Source: Flexithrix dorotheae DSM 6795 (GTDB lineage: Bacteria; Bacteroidota; Bacteroidia; Cytophagales; Flammeovirgaceae). From it: a stretch of DNA of 64,000 nt. Positions 56,495-64,000 of the stretch are shown here, piece by piece. The DNA is taken from positions 43,855 through 107,854 of the forward strand of contig NZ_KB903447.1 in assembly GCF_000379765.1 (NCBI RefSeq), in the 5' to 3' direction. The notes beneath the pieces are model-generated. The model was not told the DNA's origin, ran no database searches, and saw nothing but the letters and a program-made list of their open reading frames with translations. Numbering within the stretch: position 1 is the first letter of the stretch; the number at the start of each line of letters is the position of its first letter. Made by a program: the position numbers and the translations under genes.

Positions 56495-58726
56495 CTACTT
56501 CTCCAACCGAATCCATTTGGCACTGTATGCCTCCAATTCAATATTATCCAAATCTATTTCAGCTCCGGTTAGTGCATCAGTTCCTTTTTTATAATTAAAA
56601 TTAGTCGACAATTTCACTGCTTTCGTTTCATCATCATTGATGAAAAAATAATGATCTGCATCAGGAGCTGCTAACCGATATACGATGGCATCCTTACAGG
56701 AATAGGGTGATTTTAAGTTTCCAAGTGTATGTTTTAGGGTCCATTCTTCCATAAATGTATTTCCTGGTGCACGCATGGCGTAACTGGCATCTGCTGCTAA
56801 AACGACCGCTGTTCCTTTTCCATATTGGTATTCAGTGGCCGCTACTTTCCCTGAGTGGAATTTTTCTATTACACTGGCGGTTGATGGAGTAATATCGAAA
56901 ACAAATCCATCCAATTTATGGTCTCCCAATTTCTGAGGTACATTATTGGAATATTGCATATCGGCAATAGAAGCGCCAAAGATTTTTTCAAAAGCAGTGC
57001 CTTTTCCGGTTTTCAATACTCTTCCCTGCTCATCCCACCAGCCTCCCGGGGCATCTAATACCAATCTTCCTCCATTTTTTACATATTCCTCCAGGATGGG
57101 AAATAAATCCTCATTAATGGCTGCCTGAGCAGGCATGTAAATTACTTTATACCTTTTTGAAAGTCCTTTTTTAAGGTCAATTGGCGTTACATGCTCCCAT
57201 GGTATATTATTATTGATAAGTGTTCGGCTAATACCAATTCTGGCTTTTATAGGATAATGCTTAAAGTGTGTTCTTCCCGGACCAGCTACAGCTGACCAGA
57301 TGGCTTCATTATCCCAATTCACCAAAACCCCTACAACAGGCTCTTTATGAGCCGCCCAAATTTCATCACGATACTTATTAGCAGCTTTGGCAATTTCTCC
57401 TGCTCGGATTGCTCTTGGTCCAGGCTCCAGTTGTCTATTCAAAAGGGCATATTCCCCAGATTCCCAACCCGCATTTCGGTAATTCCAGGACCATAACCCA
57501 ACTCCTTTGAATCCACCAGCCAGATAAGACATTAACAATTGGGAAATTGTACCTTTATCTACAGTGAAACCGGCTGTTTCAAACTGAGACTGTATATTCC
57601 AGCCCTTTCCTCCTGAAAGTTGTTGAGGCCCCCCAGTGCTTTCCCATGTTGAAGCCCAACCACCTTTAAACCAGTCATTGGCTAATGAAGACTGCATATA
57701 AATACAAGGAGCCACTTCATATTGCACTTCCTCAAAGTGCCAGGCCAGGTGTATTGAAGGATAAAAGGAACCTCTCTCAGTCATCATTTCGGCTATACCC
57801 TCCATATCTGTTGCTCTTGAGGCAAATGGAAGAAATAAACCCATTTCACCACCAGCTCTTTGGGGTTGTTCCGGATATACATTTTGCTTGTAAAACTTTA
57901 CATTCTCCAAATACATATCTGCCTTGAAGCGTAAAATATCTCTTACCTGTCCATATTCCCTCCCAGATTTAGGAACAATTACATATTCGTTTGCCGGATC
58001 AAATACCACCAATGGATCATTATCAAAATCCTCCCAGGATTTATAAGGTTCAGTTCTGATACCCACTTCATAAAGGTTCCAGGCATTAGTAAGTTCTTCT
58101 ATGGTTTTATACTTTTCCTTTATCCATTTTCTGAATAAAGGTATATCATCTTTTCTCAAATACTGATCTGGTTCATGCTTGTAGTGTTTGAAATCTTCTT
58201 GTCCCGGCAATGGGTCTCTCCAGGTTGAAAGATGTTTTTCTAAAACTGTTTTCTGATAGGCCAACATTTTAGGATGTTCCCGGGCTTCTTTTACAGACAT
58301 CTTCTTTGGCAGTCCCAATTTTTTTAACAATTCGGGAGTAATGTCTTCCCAACCCCCTTCTCCATACCAAAAAGGAATAATCCCTTCCTCCAAAGCAATT
58401 CTCAATGTTTCTTTAGTAGGCCATTCAGGGGTAGACATTGTTTGTTTTAGGTTGGTAAACCCCAGTTCTTTCATCATCCGGAAGTGCCTTCTCATATCTT
58501 CTTCCGTACAACCGGCCCAGGGCAAAAAAACTACTCCAAAAGGCATTGGGGCCAATTTTCTGAATTTTTGCTGCATGGGACTGTCATGCATTTGATCATA
58601 AAGATCGTGGTAAAACTCATCCTCCTGAGCTTTAATATTATAGGTGAGGAATAATAGGCAAATAACAAAGATTTGTTTCAACAGTAGAGTTATTTTTTTC
58701 ACGTTAGTAAATTTTTTCACAATCAA
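56495..58726 (-). CDS. GH42-like clan GH-A glycoside hydrolase with trimerisation-type domain
   Basis: 743 residues with a signal peptide (FVICLLFLTYNIKAQ). The N-terminal barrel (~50-430) resembles GH42 and relatives: GVVFLPWAGCTEEDMRRHF near the start, GGEMGLFLP as a candidate acid/base segment and STWESTGGPQQ as a candidate nucleophile segment. A flavodoxin-like beta-galactosidase trimerisation domain (~455-640; GVLVNWDNEAIWSAV, YVKNGGRLVLDAPGG) and a beta domain follow. It lacks the classical NE motif of true GH42, so it likely belongs to a related family with another sugar specificity. It is the most upstream gene of the leftward locus and has an upstream element shared with susC. Confidence 0.8.
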   Translation of the reverse strand: MIVKKFTNVKKITLLLKQIFVICLLFLTYNIKAQEDEFYHDLYDQMHDSPMQQKFRKLAPMPFGVVFLPWAGCTEEDMRRHFRMMKELGFTNLKQTMSTPEWPTKETLRIALEEGIIPFWYGEGGWEDITPELLKKLGLPKKMSVKEAREHPKMLAYQKTVLEKHLSTWRDPLPGQEDFKHYKHEPDQYLRKDDIPLFRKWIKEKYKTIEELTNAWNLYEVGIRTEPYKSWEDFDNDPLVVFDPANEYVIVPKSGREYGQVRDILRFKADMYLENVKFYKQNVYPEQPQRAGGEMGLFLPFASRATDMEGIAEMMTERGSFYPSIHLAWHFEEVQYEVAPCIYMQSSLANDWFKGGWASTWESTGGPQQLSGGKGWNIQSQFETAGFTVDKGTISQLLMSYLAGGFKGVGLWSWNYRNAGWESGEYALLNRQLEPGPRAIRAGEIAKAANKYRDEIWAAHKEPVVGVLVNWDNEAIWSAVAGPGRTHFKHYPIKARIGISRTLINNNIPWEHVTPIDLKKGLSKRYKVIYMPAQAAINEDLFPILEEYVKNGGRLVLDAPGGWWDEQGRVLKTGKGTAFEKIFGASIADMQYSNNVPQKLGDHKLDGFVFDITPSTASVIEKFHSGKVAATEYQYGKGTAVVLAADASYAMRAPGNTFMEEWTLKHTLGNLKSPYSCKDAIVYRLAAPDADHYFFINDDETKAVKLSTNFNYKKGTDALTGAEIDLDNIELEAYSAKWIRLEK

Positions 58727-58824
58727 TTCACATCCAATTTTTTCTTTATAAAAAATATTTTACAAGTCAAGGAAAAAATTGCGGGGAATTCAAATTACCA
58801 ACCGGAATCTGGTTTCCCCGGTGG

Positions 58825-58866
58825 GGAATTTGAGTTCCATGTTACCATTTTACCCCTATAAAGTAT
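58825..58866 (-). promoter_or_regulatory. Conserved upstream element shared with susC
   Basis: This 42-base stretch about 100 bases before the GH42-like gene aligns with 45311-45350 (GGAATT, CCATGTTACC and AAGTAT in the same order). It points to coregulation by the hybrid sensor. The rest of 58727-59032 shows no gene. Confidence 0.5.
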
Positions 58867-59032
58867 TGATAATCGCTTTTTCGAGTAATGAATGGGGGTT
58901 TCTTAAGTGAAAATTCAAAATTAACCGGGTATTATTTTGCCATAAATTCTGATAGATAGGATACTATATCTCGGAAATAAAAGCACAAGTGCTTAAAATA
59001 TTTTTTGTGGGGTTGGGGGAAACTTGGTGGGC

Positions 59033-59094
59033 TCTTCGGGATTTGAAATCCCGAAGCTGTATCGTAGGATTTTTAATTCGAATACTATCAAAAT
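59033..59094. repeat. Palindromic intergenic repeat, left copy
   Basis: It begins with a hairpin (TTCGGGATTT / AAATCCCGAA) followed by TATCGTAGGATTTT and a GAATA.TATCAAAA tail. The same order of elements recurs at 59868-59930 on the other side of the toxin-antitoxin pair, in the same orientation. Confidence 0.7.
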
Positions 59095-59105
59095 AGCAGA
59101 GTGCA

Positions 59106-59474
59106 CTATTTTAAAAGTTGATAATCACGAATTAAAATTTGTGCAGATAAGTTCAACTTTTCTGCCAATGACCGAATCATATCAACGGTAAGTTTTTTTC
59201 GTTTATTCAAAATTTCTGAAACTCTACTTTTTCCACCAATGATTCCAATAAGGTCTTTTTGTTTCAGGTCTAATTCTTCCATTCTTATTTTGATGGCCTC
59301 AATAGGATCTGGAGCTTCTATAGGAAAGTGTTTATTTTCATATTCATCAATCAAAAGAGCAAGAATATCGGCTTCATCACTTTCTGGTGAGCCTATTTTT
59401 GCATCGAATATTTCATCAAGTCTTAAAAGTGCAGCCTGATAGTCTTTTTCTGATTTAATTAATTTTAGAGTCAT
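59106..59474 (-). CDS. higA: HigA-family antitoxin
   Basis: 122 residues. The C-terminal helix-turn-helix (~65-120; LKQKDLIGIIGGKSRVSEILN) is of the XRE type typical of HigA. The N-terminal half, rich in acidic residues, would bind the toxin. It neutralises HigB and represses its own operon. The gene follows higB by 11 bases, the toxin-first order characteristic of higBA. Confidence 0.92.
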   Translation of the reverse strand: MTLKLIKSEKDYQAALLRLDEIFDAKIGSPESDEADILALLIDEYENKHFPIEAPDPIEAIKIRMEELDLKQKDLIGIIGGKSRVSEILNKRKKLTVDMIRSLAEKLNLSAQILIRDYQLLK

Positions 59475-59485
59475 GACTTTATAAA

Positions 59486-59782
59486 TTAAATTGTATTAGC
59501 ATCTATTTTGTCATATTCAGCATGTGTGCCAATGAAACGTATAAAAATCCAGCTTTTTTCAAAATTAAACTTTACTATTAGCCGATAATCATTTCCTTTT
59601 ACATTAAATACCACTCGTTCATTTTTAAGGATACTTGCATTAGCATAAGTATTTTTAATATCATTGGGTGTTTTCCAATCACTGTTGCTAGCCGTATCAT
59701 ACCAGGTTTTTAAGTATTGCTCAGTTTCAGGGTGCTTTTCCCAGAACTCCCTAAGTGTCCTTTTAGCAATTATTCGTTCCAT
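59486..59782 (-). CDS. higB: HigB-family mRNA interferase toxin
   Basis: 98 residues of the RelE-like HigB fold. Family features include REFWEKHPETEQYLKTWY near the N-terminus, GNDYRLIVKFNF and the terminal FIRFIGTHAEYDKID. HigB cleaves mRNA at the ribosome when antitoxin is lost. It is cotranscribed with higA and located between related palindromic repeats at the edge of the polysaccharide locus. Confidence 0.92.
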   Translation of the reverse strand: MERIIAKRTLREFWEKHPETEQYLKTWYDTASNSDWKTPNDIKNTYANASILKNERVVFNVKGNDYRLIVKFNFEKSWIFIRFIGTHAEYDKIDANTI

Positions 59783-59867
59783 GCAATAATATTATACAGT
59801 AAAAATAGACAAGAAGTTCGTTAATAGAGAACTTTTACCGTGTTTTTTGAATTGATGTCCAGTTTTT

Positions 59868-59930
59868 CTCTTCGGGATTACCAAATCCCGAAGCCCTATC
59901 GTAGGATTTTCAATCCGAATATAATCAAAA
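59868..59930. repeat. Palindromic intergenic repeat, right copy
   Basis: Hairpin TTCGGGATT / AATCCCGAA, then TATCGTAGGATTTTCAATCC and an ATAATCAAAA tail. It matches 59033-59094 over nearly its whole length. In this copy the second part also forms a small hairpin (GGATT TTC AATCC). Confidence 0.7.
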
Positions 59931-59956
59931 TCCCTAAAACAACATCACTTGGAACC

Positions 59957-60001
59957 GGATTACAAATCCTGCGATTGAAATCCGACATTGCAAATGTCGG
60001 A
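59957..60001. repeat. Additional palindromes beside the right repeat
   Basis: GGATTACAAATCC (59957-59969) and TCCGACATTGCAAATGTCGGA (stem 59981-59989 with 59993-60001) lie one after the other. They look like a cluster of REP-type elements. The 59783-60102 gap holds no gene besides these repeats. Confidence 0.6.
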
Positions 60002-60102
60002 TAGCTGGCTAGCGGATACCCAATAAACAAAAAAAAGACAAACCACTCAGGCATGCCTTTTTTTAAGTTTTACAATTGTTTCTATAAAAAAATGACCTCT
60101 AC

Positions 60103-60546
60103 TTATTTTGCCATTTGATAGACATAAGTGCCTTCTTCCTCAGAGGTTACGCCATCATCTATTTTTGTGAGTTCCCATTGTAAATCTGCAGTGGTTGTTC
60201 CTGAACCTATTGTGCCTTGTGCCACTGTCACTGATCGGCTTTCTCCACCACTGGTGAAGGTGACCATATTTCCTGAAATACTGAAAGTACCGGAAGTACC
60301 TATACTAGGCTTAATAGTAGCTGATCCTGATGAAGAATAACCGTTTGGATTACCGTCCTTATCGAAATTTAAGGTCAGTTTGTAATCCGGTACCGGAGTG
60401 ATGGCATTTCCATCCAAAGTGGCTGCCTGTGTTGTAAGCACTACCGTAGTAGGCTGGGGTTCGGGATTTTCATCCTCCTTACAGGAAGCTAATGCAGTAA
60501 TGAAAAGCAGGATAACTGCCCAATATTTAAAATTATATTTATGCAT
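60103..60546 (-). CDS. Small lipoprotein of unknown function
   Basis: 147 residues with a lipobox (ITALASCKED, Cys22). The mature part is rich in Ser, Thr and Gly and probably all beta (TVVLTTQAATLDGNAI; GTFSISGNMVTFTSGGES). I do not recognise a functional motif; similar small lipoproteins are common beside secreted glycan-binding proteins. It lies 67 bases downstream of the large T9SS gene with a hairpin in between, and is probably in the same transcript. Confidence 0.7.
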   Translation of the reverse strand: MHKYNFKYWAVILLFITALASCKEDENPEPQPTTVVLTTQAATLDGNAITPVPDYKLTLNFDKDGNPNGYSSSGSATIKPSIGTSGTFSISGNMVTFTSGGESRSVTVAQGTIGSGTTTADLQWELTKIDDGVTSEEEGTYVYQMAK

Positions 60547-60575
60547 TTTGATATTTTTTAATTTTTTGGAATTAT

Positions 60576-60605
60576 ACCGGACTGGCCTTTCACAACCAGC
60601 CCGGT
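60576..60605. terminator. Hairpin between T9SS gene and lipoprotein gene
   Basis: ACCGG.CTGG pairs with CCAG.CCGGT; the odd position forms a G-U pair in the leftward transcript. A T run follows only on the plus strand, so in the leftward direction it may attenuate transcription or stabilise the upstream message. Confidence 0.45.
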
Positions 60606-60613
60606 AAGCTTTT

Positions 60614-63600
60614 TTATTGTTTGATGATATGTTTCACTGCTCTTTGAGTTCCCTGAATAATTTCAACGAAATAAAGTCCATTGGTCAATTTATTCATTGG
60701 AAGGGTAAACTCTAATACTTCAGTTTGTTTTTCAGCTTTAGACTGCATTAAAGTTTTACCGCTGTAGTCCATCAATCTCAGTTGCACTGCACCCAAATCC
60801 TTGTTTTCAAAATGAATTTTCACCAGTTCACTCGCAGGGTTTGGATAAACGATCAATGCATTGGAAATATCATTGTAATCAAATCCTGTTGCACCTATTG
60901 TATAAGTTGCCACTGTCACACCAGAGCTTTCTCCATCCAGAATGGCTACAGCTTTAAGCTCAGTAGTTTCTGAAATGGTAATCGCTCCGGTGTATTCTGT
61001 TGATTCGCTTGTTGGTGTAGAACCATCCGTAGTGTAGAAGATTTTAGCGCCATCGGTAGTAGTCGTCATTTCAACAGTTTGCTCGGTGTCATACTCTCCA
61101 CCAGGTATACTGAATTTAGGTGCTGCAATAGCTGAAGGCTTACTTTTGCCAATACCATAAACTCCCGCACTTATGCCTTCTACCGAGAAAGAAATTACAT
61201 TACCATCCAGTGTTCCGGTCAATCCTGTATCCTCAAAACCATCTCCGGTATCTTTCCAAAGTTTGTAACCATCTGCAGAAGTTGGCGCTGTTAAACCTAC
61301 AGCTTCAAAATCGAAACCTAGTTTCACATTTAATCCCTCTGCTGAAGGATCAACATTCCAGATTCTTTCCCAAGCCTCGGCATTGGTAACTCCTACTCCA
61401 TTATGTCCGGCAAATACAAAGTTTCCAGCTGCAAAAGTATTGGTCATTTCAAGCATCAAGCCACCACCTGAAGCAGACTTGTGTTCCTGCTCTGTTGTAC
61501 CATCAATATACGTTTCTTTACCAACTCCAACTATATCGCTGGTATAGGTAGAATCATTATAAACGATTCCTTCAGCCAATTCAAGTCCCCATTTTGAGGC
61601 AAGATAGTTATGTACAATTTTATTCTGAGCGGCATTCAAGCCTTTTTTATACATGATTACCTCAGCAATATTCATCGGTTGGAAACCTCCAAGAATTGCA
61701 GGTGCATCTACCGACTGGATGATGTTCTTATAAGTTTGTGTACTAAGCAATTCACCATTGGTTCTAAATAAAGCCTGTTGGAAATCACTCTGTACTTCCA
61801 CATTTATAATATAATAATCCTGGTCATTTACCTCATCCACATTTTGCTTTAGAAATAAATCTCTGGCTAATACAAATTGTAATCTATGTGGATTACTTCC
61901 TCCATCAAATTCAACTACAAATGCCTGTTGATCTGCTCCACTTGAAAGATTCCTCTTTTGGAAAATTGCAGCGAAATCTGCCAGCATTTCATTTCGTTTG
62001 AATACCATGAAAATTGAAATGCCTGCTCCTCCATCCAGGTTATCTGAATCATCTATCATTAATGTTCTCAATCTGGCGTCACCATCTTCAGTCTTACCAA
62101 AATCAAGGATAGGCAATCCATTTAAACCATTAGTTACAAAAGTTGGAGCCGGTTTCTGACTCTCAATTGTATTTGGGATTGTATTATCCCCTCCTTCCTC
62201 AAATGTATTGTAAGCGTGATTTTCATTCCCTGAAGCATCCTCCCAGTTCAAAACTTCATCACCATCATTAGCTGTAATTCCGTCTGCTTTCAACCAAAGT
62301 GTATTTTCTGGTTGTCCGGAAATCGTATTATCTGCAGCACCCACACCTCCAGGTCCGGTTCCAGTTCCTGCAACTGTATTTACAACTTTATAAGTTGCTT
62401 CTGCTGCTGCACTGGTAAATTTACCACTTGTATTTACCGCAACTGCCTTTATGGTAGTGGTTGAGGAAACAATAATTCCTTCTGCAGGGTATGGAGTGGT
62501 TGGTTCTTCTCCTTCTACATCCGAATAGAATATCAAAGCTGAAGATGGCTCTGCAGACAATGTTACGGTTACCTCATCGGTGTATTCAACTAAAGGATTA
62601 GGGCTAAATATTGGTACACTTACAGGAGAAAGATTAAAATTCTTAGTCACTACAAGGCTTGGATTTAATCCGTCTGCCATACCAAGGGCCTTAAGCGTAA
62701 ACGTTGAATCAAAATCAGTAACCATTAATGGAATACCCATCTCCGGGTCATACATCATTGAAGTATCAGAAGGCTCTGTTCCATCCAGCGTGTAATAAAT
62801 CATGGCACCATCAGTAGTGGAGCTCAATTTCACATTGATACTATCAATATAATCTCCTTCTTCAGGTGTAACCTTTGGAGTAGCCACTACCGGATCATAA
62901 CTCAATACCAGACTAGCTGAATTTTTCCATTCTTTTCCTGCGGTCCATAATCTGTTACCAGGAGTTTCATCAGAACCTCTTACCACAAGACTCAGGTAAT
63001 TTGACTTATTCTTGATCGCATTGTTTACGTAAGAAGTAAATGCTTCAGAAGTCCACAATCTATATTCTCCTCCACCAAAATTCTTAACGTTTCCCATCAC
63101 CAATGGATCAGTATCAGTTTCAGGTTTGTTATTCCATGTCAATGAATCTTCAGACCATGTATTTTTCACCCCAACAACATCCACATAATAATTTTCTAGG
63201 CCTGCACCAGAATTATGTTGACCGATATAAATATCCAGACTTGCATTTACAGCCTCACCTGCTCTTACCTCACTCAGATCAAATCTCAAATAAACTTCTT
63301 TTTCTGCATCTGCCTCTTTGATAATATGCATATCCGCTTCAGCTCCAAAGTTATCATCAGGAGTGGCCTCAGCTACATAAGCATCATCAATCACTCCGAT
63401 TTTTTGGATAGGAGCCGGAGTTGAATACTTAAAGATCAACCAGCTTTCATTTTTCCATTCCTTTCCTGCCGACCATAATCTTCCTGTTTTGGCATCTCTT
63501 GCCCTTACCAGAAAAGTTAAAGAATCCTGATTTCCTTCAAGAATGGCTGTATTTACATAATAAGTCAACTCATCACTACTGAGGTAATGGTACATTCCGG

Positions 63601-64000
63601 AATTGAAATTGTCTACGTTGGCTTCCAAAAGCACATTTTCTTCTGGTAAAGTTCTGTTATTCCAGTTTAAAGTATCTTCCGTCCAGGCATTTCCAGCAGG
63701 TAAAATTTCGATAAAATATTCTTCTTCCTCAACTCCTGAATTATGTTGAGCAATGTACAATTTCAATTCTACATCACCGGCAAGCTTATTCTTATCAGAA
63801 ATGTCAAATTTCAAATACATTTCCCTGTTGTCTCCTTCTTTCTTTAACACATGCATGTCTGCTGCTGTTCCGTTCACAGAATCAGGAAAAGCTTCCATTA
63901 CAAAAGCATCAGCAATTACATGTAATGAATCATCAGCCGGTGTGAAAATACTTCCTTTTGAAAATTCCAGAATGGGTCCGTAGTTACCATTTTCTGCTCC
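60614..64000 (-). CDS. Large T9SS-secreted protein with DNRLRE and chitobiase-like domains (N-terminus beyond window)
   Basis: The frame stays open to base 64000, so at least 1128 residues are visible and the N-terminus is missing. Order from the edge: two DNRLRE/CBM96-like domains, each with a DAYVAEATPDDNFG-like start and a YLRFDLS strand (~20-340); two chitobiase-like C-terminal domains (YYTLDGTEPS; ~375-545); a LamG/concanavalin-like domain (LWLKADGITANDGD to ASKWGLEL, ~570-820); a linking beta region; a third chitobiase-like domain (FYTTDGSTPTSES); and a T9SS type A tag (NALIVYPNPAS). These are binding or structural domains; a catalytic domain, if any, must lie outside the window. Confidence 0.85.
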   Translation of the reverse strand, partial: GAENGNYGPILEFSKGSIFTPADDSLHVIADAFVMEAFPDSVNGTAADMHVLKKEGDNREMYLKFDISDKNKLAGDVELKLYIAQHNSGVEEEEYFIEILPAGNAWTEDTLNWNNRTLPEENVLLEANVDNFNSGMYHYLSSDELTYYVNTAILEGNQDSLTFLVRARDAKTGRLWSAGKEWKNESWLIFKYSTPAPIQKIGVIDDAYVAEATPDDNFGAEADMHIIKEADAEKEVYLRFDLSEVRAGEAVNASLDIYIGQHNSGAGLENYYVDVVGVKNTWSEDSLTWNNKPETDTDPLVMGNVKNFGGGEYRLWTSEAFTSYVNNAIKNKSNYLSLVVRGSDETPGNRLWTAGKEWKNSASLVLSYDPVVATPKVTPEEGDYIDSINVKLSSTTDGAMIYYTLDGTEPSDTSMMYDPEMGIPLMVTDFDSTFTLKALGMADGLNPSLVVTKNFNLSPVSVPIFSPNPLVEYTDEVTVTLSAEPSSALIFYSDVEGEEPTTPYPAEGIIVSSTTTIKAVAVNTSGKFTSAAAEATYKVVNTVAGTGTGPGGVGAADNTISGQPENTLWLKADGITANDGDEVLNWEDASGNENHAYNTFEEGGDNTIPNTIESQKPAPTFVTNGLNGLPILDFGKTEDGDARLRTLMIDDSDNLDGGAGISIFMVFKRNEMLADFAAIFQKRNLSSGADQQAFVVEFDGGSNPHRLQFVLARDLFLKQNVDEVNDQDYYIINVEVQSDFQQALFRTNGELLSTQTYKNIIQSVDAPAILGGFQPMNIAEVIMYKKGLNAAQNKIVHNYLASKWGLELAEGIVYNDSTYTSDIVGVGKETYIDGTTEQEHKSASGGGLMLEMTNTFAAGNFVFAGHNGVGVTNAEAWERIWNVDPSAEGLNVKLGFDFEAVGLTAPTSADGYKLWKDTGDGFEDTGLTGTLDGNVISFSVEGISAGVYGIGKSKPSAIAAPKFSIPGGEYDTEQTVEMTTTTDGAKIFYTTDGSTPTSESTEYTGAITISETTELKAVAILDGESSGVTVATYTIGATGFDYNDISNALIVYPNPASELVKIHFENKDLGAVQLRLMDYSGKTLMQSKAEKQTEVLEFTLPMNKLTNGLYFVEIIQGTQRAVKHIIKQ

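Noticed and set aside
59033..60001. Interpretation of the palindromic repeats as a CRISPR array or insertion-sequence ends
   Set aside because: There are too few copies, no regular spacers, no cas genes and no transposase between them.
1..64000. tRNA, rRNA or intact insertion sequences
   Set aside because: None was recognised by reading; the intergenic gaps are short and contain only hairpins and repeats.

Overview
The window reads as chromosomal DNA of a carbohydrate-degrading member of the Bacteroidota, most likely a marine Cytophagales or Cyclobacteriaceae-type organism. The reasons are its low GC content, SusC/SusD pairs, a one-piece hybrid two-component sensor, type IX secretion (T9SS) C-terminal sorting tags with YPNP motifs, many lipoproteins, and the near absence of Shine-Dalgarno sequences. 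No rRNA, tRNA, CRISPR array or intact insertion sequence was recognised.

Layout. (1) 1-9529, plus strand: three large T9SS-secreted multidomain proteins (the first cut by the window edge) that share an almost identical DUF1349-type concanavalin-like module. The middle one carries a toroid-type domain that I think is a polysaccharide lyase. (2) 9665-14457: a sugar-catabolic cluster (class I aldolase, Gfo/Idh/MocA dehydrogenase, D-lyxose-isomerase-like cupin, PfkB kinase) divergent from its GntR/HutC regulator, with two matching palindromic operators, plus a short remnant of a glycosidase-like gene. (3) 14553-18275: a small redox module (HxlR regulator, flavodoxin-fold quinone reductase, peroxiredoxin-like protein, bestrophin, metallo-beta-lactamase-fold hydrolase).

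(4) 18384-58726: a polysaccharide utilisation locus of about 40 kb, transcribed leftwards except for its hybrid two-component regulator. It holds SusC, SusD, an FG-GAP/ASPIC surface protein, four S1-type sulfatases, a sialate-O-acetylesterase-type esterase, a GH28-like beta-helix protein, a second beta-helix protein, GH42, a GH42-like enzyme, GH29 fucosidase, GH88 unsaturated uronyl hydrolase, a second member of the toroid family seen in region 1, an FAD-dependent oxidoreductase, and three TIM-barrel-like proteins of unassigned family. (5) 59033-60001: a higBA toxin-antitoxin pair flanked by related palindromic repeats. (6) 60103-64000: a small lipoprotein and the C-terminal part of another T9SS-secreted protein with DNRLRE and chitobiase-like domains.

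How it works together (inference): the target looks like a sulfated, partly acetylated, uronic-acid- and fucose/galactose-containing polysaccharide such as an algal cell-wall glycan. Secreted and surface toroid enzymes would cleave it, SusCD would import oligosaccharides, and sulfatases, esterase, GH88, GH29 and GH42 would trim them in the periplasm. The hybrid sensor would induce the locus. The GntR-controlled operon would channel one released monosaccharide into central metabolism. The most promising undescribed elements are the two-member toroid family, the paralogous TIM-barrel family, and conserved non-coding elements upstream of several transcripts.
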